DNA of 64,000 bases from Streptomyces griseosporeus. GTDB taxonomy: Bacteria > Actinomycetota > Actinomycetes > Streptomycetales > Streptomycetaceae. Below, piece after piece: positions 37,064 to 43,464 of this stretch. The stretch's first letter is position 1. The number at the start of each line of letters is the position of its first letter. Made by a program: the position numbers and the translations under genes. The DNA is taken from contig NZ_BNBR01000009.1 of the NCBI RefSeq assembly GCF_014656055.1, positions 62,001 through 126,000 of the forward strand, written 5' to 3'. The notes beneath the pieces are model-generated. The model saw only the letters and a list, made by a program, of their open reading frames with translations. It was not told the origin of the DNA and did not search any database.

Positions 37064-37753
37064 ATGACCACGCCCGACACCCCCCGCCCGCCGATCCGTG
37101 TCGTCCTCGCCGACGACGAGCGCATGGTGCGTACCGCGCTGCGGGCCATCCTGTCCGCCGAGCCGGACCTCGCCGTGGTCGGCGAGGCGGCCGACGGCGC
37201 GGAGGCCGTCGCCGTGGTGCGGGAGACCGCGCCCGACATCGTCCTCATGGACGTGCGGATGCCCGGGACCGACGGCATCCGCGCCACCGAGCAGATCCTC
37301 GCCACGCTCCCCGGCCCGCCCCGCGTCGTGGTCGTCACCACCTTCGAGAACGACTCCTATGTGTACGACGCCCTGCGCGCCGGAGCCTCCGGGTTCCTGC
37401 TGAAGCGGGCCGACGCCGACGCGCTCGTCCAGGCCGTACGGCTGGTCGCGCGCAGCGACACCCTGCTGTTCCCGGCGGCGGTACGGCGGCTCGCGGCCGA
37501 GCACGCGCGCGTGCACCCGGCGCCCGCGCCCTGGGTGGCGCGGCTGACCGGCCGGGAGAGCGAGGTGCTGCGCCTGATGGCCGAGGGGCTGACCAACGCG
37601 GAGATCGCCCGGCGCATGGAGGTCGGCCCCGCCACGGTGAAGACGCACGTCGCCGCCGTGCTGGCGAAGACCGGCGCCCGCGACCGCACCCAGGCGGTGA
37701 TCGCGGCGTACGAGGCCGGGTTCATGAACGGGCGGACGGGGCCGGATTCATGA
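37064..37753 (+). CDS. NarL/LuxR-family response regulator
   Basis: DNA-binding response regulator of 229 residues, partner of the kinase encoded just upstream. The receiver domain has acidic residues in VVLADDERMVRTALR, the phosphoacceptor Asp63 in IVLMDVRMPGTDG, and a late LKRADADAL lysine. The C-terminal LuxR helix-turn-helix has LTGRESEVLRLMAEGLTNAEIARRMEVGPATVKTHVAAVLAKTGARDR in outline. The 3' end overlaps the first of two TTCATGAAC copies that precede the penicillin-binding protein gene. Confidence 0.94.
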   Translation: MTTPDTPRPPIRVVLADDERMVRTALRAILSAEPDLAVVGEAADGAEAVAVVRETAPDIVLMDVRMPGTDGIRATEQILATLPGPPRVVVVTTFENDSYVYDALRAGASGFLLKRADADALVQAVRLVARSDTLLFPAAVRRLAAEHARVHPAPAPWVARLTGRESEVLRLMAEGLTNAEIARRMEVGPATVKTHVAAVLAKTGARDRTQAVIAAYEAGFMNGRTGPDS

Positions 37754-37780
37754 ACGCCCGATGAGAAAACCGAACGGAAG

Positions 37781-37809
37781 GGAACGATCCGCCGCATCCC
37801 GCTCGTCTA
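37781..37809 (+). promoter_or_regulatory. SigE-like ECF promoter upstream of the PBP gene
   Basis: GGAAC at 37781-37785 and CGTCTA at 37804-37809 are 17-18 bases apart. This matches the general form of the envelope-stress SigE promoters of Streptomyces (GGAAC at -35, TCTA-type -10). Transcription would begin about 37816, a few bases before the ATG, giving a leaderless or nearly leaderless message. That explains the lack of a ribosome-binding site. Confidence 0.6.
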
Positions 37810-37818
37810 GTGATCGGG

Positions 37819-39270
37819 ATGAACAAGACGATCAGGCGAGCATCCGTCTTCGCTCTGCTGCTCGTGTTCGCTCTGCTCGTCAGGGCGACATGGGTGCAGT
37901 ACTACGACGGCCAGGCCCTCGCGGACGACAAGGACAACCGGCGCAACGCGATCCAGACGTACGCGGAGCCGCTCGGCAACATCATCGTGGCCGGACGCGC
38001 GGTCACCGGCTCGGCGCGCACCTCGGGCGGTGACCTGGCGTACAAGCGCACCTACACCGACGGCAGGCTGTACGCGGCGGTGACGGGGTACGCCTCGCAG
38101 GCATACGCGCCGACGCAGCTGGAGGGCATCTACGCCGACCTGCTCAACGGCACCGACAGCCGTCTGAAGACGGTGATGGACACGGTCACCGGCAAGCGGG
38201 CCGACCCGGGCAACGTGCTGACGACGATCGACCCGGACGTGCAGAAGGCGGCGTACGAGGCGCTCGGCGACAAGAAGGGCGGCGCCGTCGCCATCGACCC
38301 GAAGACGGGCCGGATCCTCGCGGCCGTGTCGACACCGTCGTACGATCCGTCGTCCCTCACCGACGCGAACACGGCCGGCAAGGCGTGGAAGGAGCTGAAC
38401 GCCGACCCGGACAAGCCGCTGACCAACCGCGCGCTGCGGCAGCCGCTGCCGCCGGGCTCGACGTTCAAGCTGGTCGTCGCGGCCGCCGCGCTGGAGGACG
38501 GGCTGGTGTCCTCGGTGGACGCGAGGACCGACAGCCCCAACCCGTACACGGCGCCCGGCACGACCCGCCCGCTGACCAACGAGAACCCGTCCGCGCCCTG
38601 CGGGAACGCCTCGATCCGGGTCGCCCTGCAGTACTCCTGCAACAACGTCTTCGGCAAGCTGGCCGTCGACCTCGGCCAGGACAAGGTCCGCGCCATGGCC
38701 GAGAAGTTCGGCTTCAACGACGACGAGCAGGACGTGCCCGTGCGGGCGTACACCAGCGTCTACCCGAAGGACATGGACAAGCCGCAGACCGCGCTGAGCG
38801 GTATCGGCCAGTTCGACGTCACCGCCACCCCGCTGCAGATGGCGATGGTGTCGGCGGCGATCGCCAACGGCGGCACGCTGGTCTCCCCGCACATGGTGTC
38901 CACGGTCACCGACGGCGGCGGCGACGTCCTGCAGAACTACGACGACAACGCCGGCAGCGAGGAGATCATCAGCTCCTCCACCGCCGAGCAGCTCCAGTCG
39001 GCGATGCGGACGGTCGTGGAGGACGGCACCGGTACGAACGCGCGGATCGACGGCGCGACCGTCGGCGGCAAGACCGGCACCGCCCAGCACGGCGAGAACA
39101 ACAGCAAGACGCCGTACGCCTGGTTCACCTCCTACGCCAAGGCGGACGGCAAGGAGGTCGCCGTCGCCGTGATGGTGGAGCAGTCCGACGCGGCCCGCTC
39201 CGAGGTCAGCGGCAACGGCCTGGCCGCCCCCGTGGCCAAGGCCATGATGAAGGCGGCGCTGGACAAGTGA
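37819..39270 (+). CDS. Penicillin-binding transpeptidase (small class B type, SCO1875-like)
   Basis: Membrane-anchored D,D-transpeptidase of 483 residues. One N-terminal helix (ASVFALLLVFALLVRATWV) precedes a short NTF2-like or dimerisation part, then the transpeptidase domain. Its three motifs are S214-T-F-K217 in PPGSTFKLVVAAA, S273-C-N275 in LQYSCNNVFGKL and K418-T-G in VGGKTGTAQHG. There is no glycosyltransferase domain and no PASTA repeat. ATG 37819 is preferred over GTG 37810. The promoter looks SigE-controlled, fitting a cell-envelope stress role. The two-component genes upstream may also act on it. Confidence 0.92.
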   Translation: MNKTIRRASVFALLLVFALLVRATWVQYYDGQALADDKDNRRNAIQTYAEPLGNIIVAGRAVTGSARTSGGDLAYKRTYTDGRLYAAVTGYASQAYAPTQLEGIYADLLNGTDSRLKTVMDTVTGKRADPGNVLTTIDPDVQKAAYEALGDKKGGAVAIDPKTGRILAAVSTPSYDPSSLTDANTAGKAWKELNADPDKPLTNRALRQPLPPGSTFKLVVAAAALEDGLVSSVDARTDSPNPYTAPGTTRPLTNENPSAPCGNASIRVALQYSCNNVFGKLAVDLGQDKVRAMAEKFGFNDDEQDVPVRAYTSVYPKDMDKPQTALSGIGQFDVTATPLQMAMVSAAIANGGTLVSPHMVSTVTDGGGDVLQNYDDNAGSEEIISSSTAEQLQSAMRTVVEDGTGTNARIDGATVGGKTGTAQHGENNSKTPYAWFTSYAKADGKEVAVAVMVEQSDAARSEVSGNGLAAPVAKAMMKAALDK

Positions 39271-39286
39271 CGTTCCCGGCCGGGCG

Positions 39287-40681
39287 CTACTTCACGCCGA
39301 GGACCTGCTCGATCGGGTCGATGGCGAAGTAGACGAGGAACAGCGCGGAGGCCGCCCACAGCAGCCAGTGCACCTCCCGCGCCCGGCCGAGGACCGTCTT
39401 GATGACGACGTAGGCGAGGAAGCCGGCGCCGATGCCGTTGGTGATGGAGTAGGTGAAGGGCATCACGGCGATGGTGAGGAAGGCCGGGACGGCGATGTCG
39501 TAGCGGTCCCAGTCGATGTGCTTGACCTGGGTCATCATCAGGAAGCCGACGGCGACCAGGGCGGGCGCGGCGGCCTGCAGCGGGACGATGGTCAGCAGCG
39601 GGGTGAGGAACAGGGCGAGGCCGAACAGGCCGCCGGTGACCAGGTTGGCGAAGCCGGTGCGGGCGCCCTCGCCGACGCCGGCCGCGGACTCGATGTAGGA
39701 GGTCGCGGAGGAGGCGGAGGCGGCGCCGCCGGCGACGGCCGCCGCACCGTCGATGAGCAGCACCCGGCCCAGGTGGGGCACCCTGCCCTCCTCGTCGAGG
39801 AGTCCGGCCTCGGCGGTGATGCCGACGACGGTGCCCATGGTGTCGAAGAAGTCGGACAGGATCAGCGTGAACACCAGCAGGACGACGGTGATCGCGCCGG
39901 TCTGCCCGAACGCGCCGAACAGGCTGAAGTGGCCGAGGAGTCCGAAGTCGGGCGTGTCGACGACCTTGTCGGGCCACTCGGGGGCGGTCAGGCCCCAGCT
40001 CTTGATGTCGGCGACCGAGTTGATGACGATCGCGACGAGGGTCATGGTGACGATGCTGATCAGGATGGCGCCCTTGACCCTGCGGGCGAGCAGCCCGACC
40101 GTCAGCAGCACGCCGAGGCAGAAGACGAGGATGGGCCAGCCGGTGAGCGTGCCCGAACCGCCCAGCTGGACGGGGACGGTGGTGTTCGCCGCGTCGGGGA
40201 TGCGGCTGACGAACCCGGCGTCGACGAAGCCGATGAAGGCGATGAACAGGCCGATGCCGACGCTGATCGCCTGCTTCAGGGGCTGCGGGATGGCGCGCAT
40301 GACGGCCTCGCGCAGCCCGGTCACCACGAGGACGCAGATCAGCAGGCCCTCGACGACGATCAGGCCCATCGCGTCGTCCCAGCTCATCAGCGGGGCGATC
40401 TGGAAGGCGACGACGGCGTTCAGGCCGAGGCCCGCGGCGAGGGCGAGCGGCAGGTTGCCGCCGATGCCCATCACGACCGTCATCACGGCGGCCACCAGGG
40501 CGGTGGCGGTGGTGAGTTGGACGGTGTCGAGCCGGTGGCCGAACTTGTCCTCGGCGCTGCCCAGGATGATGGGGTTCAGGACCAGGATGTAGGCCATGGT
40601 GAAGAACGTGGCGAGGCCGCCGCGTATCTCCCGGCCCAGGGTGGATCCCCGTTCGGAGATCCTGAAGTACCTGTCGAACAT
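39287..40681 (-). CDS. NCS2/AzgA-family purine (guanine/hypoxanthine) permease
   Basis: Proton-coupled nucleobase importer of 464 residues with about 12-14 membrane segments. Landmarks are MFDRYFRISERGSTLGREIRGG, TFFTMAYILVLNP, ALAAGLGLNAVVAF, FFDTMGTVVGITAEAGLLDEEG and SSATSYIESAAGVGEGARTGF, the last being diagnostic of the AzgA/GhxP branch. ATG 40681 lies nine bases after GAGGAG; the TTG three codons earlier would abut that site and is less likely. It converges on the PBP gene with a 16-base gap and diverges from the ECF sigma gene. No purine riboswitch was recognised in the leader. Confidence 0.92.
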   Translation of the reverse strand: MFDRYFRISERGSTLGREIRGGLATFFTMAYILVLNPIILGSAEDKFGHRLDTVQLTTATALVAAVMTVVMGIGGNLPLALAAGLGLNAVVAFQIAPLMSWDDAMGLIVVEGLLICVLVVTGLREAVMRAIPQPLKQAISVGIGLFIAFIGFVDAGFVSRIPDAANTTVPVQLGGSGTLTGWPILVFCLGVLLTVGLLARRVKGAILISIVTMTLVAIVINSVADIKSWGLTAPEWPDKVVDTPDFGLLGHFSLFGAFGQTGAITVVLLVFTLILSDFFDTMGTVVGITAEAGLLDEEGRVPHLGRVLLIDGAAAVAGGAASASSATSYIESAAGVGEGARTGFANLVTGGLFGLALFLTPLLTIVPLQAAAPALVAVGFLMMTQVKHIDWDRYDIAVPAFLTIAVMPFTYSITNGIGAGFLAYVVIKTVLGRAREVHWLLWAASALFLVYFAIDPIEQVLGVK

Positions 40682-40924
40682 GGTGGACAACTCCTCGGCG
40701 CCCGGCGCGTTCCGGCTTGATCGGGTGGGGATGCTGGCTGGATTGTTCCCCCACCGAACCCGTTTCAGGTGTTCCCCGTGTTACGGATCGGGCACCTGAA
40801 CGTCCGGTCCCTCACACGGTGTTCGGGTGTCCGCACGTACGGCTGCTACAGTTCCGGATCTCATCCCGGCGCACCTTTGTTCGATGTCTTCGACGCCGGG
40901 CACCGCTGCGAGGAGAGACCGCCC

Positions 40925-41494
40925 GTGGGCACAGTCGTCGACGACGCCGCCTCCGTGGAGTTCCATGCCTTCTTCGAGCGTCACCATGCCGAACTCGCAC
41001 GTCTGGCCCACCTGTTGACCGGCGAGGCGGACGCCGCCGACGATCTGGCGGCGGACGCGCTGCTGGCACTGTGGCACCGCTGGGACCGGGTGCGCGCGGC
41101 CGACCATCCGGTGGCGTACGCGCGCGGGGTGGTCGCCAATCTGGCCCGCACCCGGATCCGCAGCGCGGTGCGCGAACGCCGGCGGATCGCCCTGTTCTGG
41201 TCGCAGCGCGAGGAGGGCACGGAGAACCCGGACGTCGCCGGCGTGGTCGACGTCCGGGACGCGCTGCGCCGGCTGCCGTTCCGCAAACGGGCCTGTGTGG
41301 TGCTGCGGCACGCGTTCGACCTGTCCGAGAAGGACACCGCGCTCGCCCTCGGCGTGTCGGTGGGTACGGTGAAGAGCCAGACCTCGAAGGGGATGGCCGA
41401 GCTGCAGCGGCTGCTCGGCACGCGCGAGGCTCCGCAGCGGATGCGCGCGGCGCTGGCGGCGCGGACCGGTGAGGCCGGAGGAAAGGACCGATGA
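40925..41494 (+). CDS. ECF sigma factor, Streptomyces SigE-family type
   Basis: Extracytoplasmic-function sigma factor of 189 residues. Region 2 is visible in FHAFFERHHAELARLAHLLTG, DDLAADALLALWHRW and PVAYARGVVANLARTR. Region 4 is visible in DALRRLPFRKRACVVLRHAFDLS and DTALALGVSVGTVKSQTSKGMAELQRLL. The GTG at 40925 has GAGGAG nine bases upstream. Its stop overlaps the start of a one-pass membrane protein (ATGA), the usual arrangement of an ECF sigma factor and its anti-sigma factor. The next gene is a pectate lyase, so its targets may include plant-polysaccharide genes. Confidence 0.92.
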   Translation: MGTVVDDAASVEFHAFFERHHAELARLAHLLTGEADAADDLAADALLALWHRWDRVRAADHPVAYARGVVANLARTRIRSAVRERRRIALFWSQREEGTENPDVAGVVDVRDALRRLPFRKRACVVLRHAFDLSEKDTALALGVSVGTVKSQTSKGMAELQRLLGTREAPQRMRAALAARTGEAGGKDR

Positions 41495-42351
41495 CCATGC
41501 AGCGGGACGTGCACGACGAGCTGCGCGCCCGGCTGCACGAGGCAGCCGCGGCACACGAACCCGACCGGGCGCGCATGCTGGCCCGTGTCGAGCGGGGCAT
41601 GTCCGCGCCGGAGCGGCCCGGCCACCGGGCGGTCCGCCCGCCGGCGTGGGGCTGGCTGCGCATCGCCGGCGCCACGGCCGCGGTCTCGGGCCTGCTCGCG
41701 GCCGGCGGTTACGCCGTCGCCTCCGCGGTGAAGGACGACACTCCCCCGCAGCAGACGGTCGCCGTCTCCCCCACGCCGACGCCTTCGCCGTCGCCGTCGC
41801 CGGACGCGACGAGCCGCCCGCCGGCGCCGCCCGCGGACCCCACGCCGAGCGCCCCGCCGACGGTCGGCGGCACTCCGAGCGCTTCGGCCCCGACGGGCAG
41901 CCCCGCCGCCTCCGCCCGGGCGCCGGAGGCGACGAAGGAACAGGACGGTCCGCTGTGGTCGGACGGCTCGGTCGACCCGCACAGCAACGAGTTCTGGGCG
42001 CAGAGCAACGTCACCTTCAAGACCTCCGAACAACTCACCGCACTCACCGTGGAGTTGTGGGTGGCGCAGACCGGCGGGGTGTCCTCCGCCGGCGCCTGGC
42101 GCTCGCTCCCGGAGGGCGACTTCACCCTCGCCGTCGGCGAACGGGACGGCTTCCTCGTCTACACCTGGACGCTCAGGCCGGGCCGTACCGTCCCGGCGGG
42201 CGAGTGGGTCTTCGCCGGGCAGTACGACCACGAGCGCGGCGGACGCGACGCGGGCGCCGACCGGTTCACGGTCACGGCCACGGCCGGCGGCGAACGGTAC
42301 GCCGTGGGCGGCGGGTTCGCGCCCCACACGGACGGCGACGAGAATTCCTAG
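41491..42351 (+). CDS. Single-pass membrane protein with extracellular domain, probable anti-sigma/sensor of the adjacent ECF sigma factor
   Basis: A 286-residue protein with clear topology. A cytoplasmic charged N-terminus (DVHDELRARLHEAAAAHEPDRARMLARVERGM in outline) precedes one transmembrane helix at about residues 52-75 (WLRIAGATAAVSGLLAAGGYA). A long Ser/Thr/Pro-rich stalk (about 85-150) carries a beta-rich extracellular domain of about 130 residues (NVTFKTSEQLTALTVELWVAQ, WRSLPEGDFTLAVGERDG, GEWVFAGQYDHERGG). No zinc anti-sigma HxxxCxxC motif is present. The start overlaps the sigma stop, so the pair is translationally coupled. It lies 72 bases before a pectate lyase gene. Anti-sigma function is inferred from context. 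Confidence 0.78.
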   Translation: MTMQRDVHDELRARLHEAAAAHEPDRARMLARVERGMSAPERPGHRAVRPPAWGWLRIAGATAAVSGLLAAGGYAVASAVKDDTPPQQTVAVSPTPTPSPSPSPDATSRPPAPPADPTPSAPPTVGGTPSASAPTGSPAASARAPEATKEQDGPLWSDGSVDPHSNEFWAQSNVTFKTSEQLTALTVELWVAQTGGVSSAGAWRSLPEGDFTLAVGERDGFLVYTWTLRPGRTVPAGEWVFAGQYDHERGGRDAGADRFTVTATAGGERYAVGGGFAPHTDGDENS

Positions 42352-42369
42352 CACCCCCGGCAACCCTTT

Positions 42370-42381
42370 CCGCACGTGCGG
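42370..42381. promoter_or_regulatory. CCGCACGTGCGG palindrome upstream of the PL3 pectate lyase gene
   Basis: A perfect 12-base palindrome lies 18 bases after the sensor stop and 42 bases before the lyase ATG. It could be an operator for the lyase or a short attenuating hairpin in a read-through transcript. Confidence 0.4.
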
Positions 42382-42423
42382 CAACCAGGAGACGCAAGGA
42401 TCCTCCCCACGCAAGGAACGGTT

Positions 42424-43254
42424 ATGACAGCACGAGCTGAACAGCGCGTCCGCCACCGCCGCCGGGCCACCAAGCGGCGGGCCCTGATCGCCGGCGCCTC
42501 GGCGCTCGGCCTCACCGGGGCGGCCATCGTCACCACGACGATGCTGTCCACCGCGGGCGCCGCCTCGTCCTGGCCGACGGCCAAGGGCAGCCAGGCCGTG
42601 TCGTCCCCGATCAAGGTGACCGGCACCTACGACGGCAAGCTGAAGAAGTTCTACGGCTCCGGCGGCCTGGGCGGCAGCGGTCAGGAGGAGGGCCAGGACC
42701 CGATCTTCGAGCTGGCCGACGGCGCGGTGCTGAAGAACGTGATCATCGGCTCGCCGGCCGCGGACGGCGTCCACTGCAAGGGCTCCTGCACGCTGCAGAA
42801 CGTGTGGTGGCTGGACGTCGGCGAGGACGCCGCCACCTTCAAGGGCAAGTCCGCCTCGGCGGTGTACACGGTCTACGGCGGCGGCGCGAAGAACGCCGAC
42901 GACAAGGTCCTCCAGTTCAACGGCGCGGGCAAGCTCGTCGTGACCAAGTTCCAGGTGGAGAACTTCGGCAAGCTGGTGCGGTCCTGCGGCAACTGCTCCA
43001 CGCAGTACAAGCGCACGATCATCATCAACGACGTGGACGTCACCGCGCCCGGCAAGTCGATCGTCGGCATCAACTCCAACTACGGCGACACGGCCGCCCT
43101 GCGCAACGTCCGCGTCCACGGCGACAGCGGTAAGAAGATCAAGACGTGCACCCGCTTCCAGGGCAACAACACGGGCAAGGAGCCGAAGGAGCTGGGCTCG
43201 GGCCCCGACGGCACGTCCTGCCTGTTCACGGCGGCCGACATCGGCTACGAGTGA
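42424..43254 (+). CDS. Secreted pectate lyase, polysaccharide lyase family 3
   Basis: Exported pectate lyase of 276 residues. The signal region has a long positively charged start (RVRHRRRATKRR) and a hydrophobic core LIAGASALGLTGAAIVTTTML ahead of GAAS. The mature part is a compact right-handed beta helix typical of PL3: GLGGSGQEEGQDPIFELADGAVLKNVIIGSPAADG in outline, CKGSCTLQNVWWLDVGEDAATF, FNGAGKLVVTKFQVENFGKL, and the cysteine-rich SCGNCSTQYKR. It would cleave de-esterified pectin by calcium-dependent beta-elimination outside the cell. ATG 42424 follows AAGGAA. A strong terminator follows the gene. Confidence 0.92.
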   Translation: MTARAEQRVRHRRRATKRRALIAGASALGLTGAAIVTTTMLSTAGAASSWPTAKGSQAVSSPIKVTGTYDGKLKKFYGSGGLGGSGQEEGQDPIFELADGAVLKNVIIGSPAADGVHCKGSCTLQNVWWLDVGEDAATFKGKSASAVYTVYGGGAKNADDKVLQFNGAGKLVVTKFQVENFGKLVRSCGNCSTQYKRTIIINDVDVTAPGKSIVGINSNYGDTAALRNVRVHGDSGKKIKTCTRFQGNNTGKEPKELGSGPDGTSCLFTAADIGYE

Positions 43255-43291
43255 GCCGCCCCTGACTCCGGCCGCCCCCCGGCCGGTGACA

Positions 43292-43329
43292 GCCGACGCC
43301 CCGCCGGTGACGACCGGCGGGGCGTCGGC
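43292..43329 (+). terminator. Strong hairpin terminator after the PL3 pectate lyase gene
   Basis: A perfect 17-base stem (43292-43308 with 43313-43329, starting GCCGACGCCCC) has the four-base loop GACG, 37 bases after the stop. It separates the sigma/sensor/lyase unit from the GH43 gene. Confidence 0.9.
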
Positions 43330-43358
43330 GCGTGGGGGGGCAGGGCTGCCGGGGGACC

Positions 43359-43367
43359 GAAACTTTC
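43359..43367 (+). promoter_or_regulatory. GAAACTTTC box upstream of the secreted GH43 gene
   Basis: GAAACTTTC sits about 98 bases before the ATG. Near-palindromes of the form GAAA-N-TTTC have been reported upstream of Streptomyces xylanase genes (recalled from memory). A single copy was seen, so a role in hemicellulase-type control is only suggestive. Confidence 0.35.
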
Positions 43368-43464
43368 CTCTCTCACGCACCGGTTGACGCGCTCTGCCCC
43401 CCTGATGACACTCCGAAGGCGCGCAACTTCCCACAGGATCCCCCACACTCCGACAGGACCGCCC

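Noticed and set aside
40682..40690. TTG start three codons upstream of the purine permease ATG
   Set aside because: The GAGGAG site would directly abut the TTG, whereas it is ideally spaced for ATG 40681.
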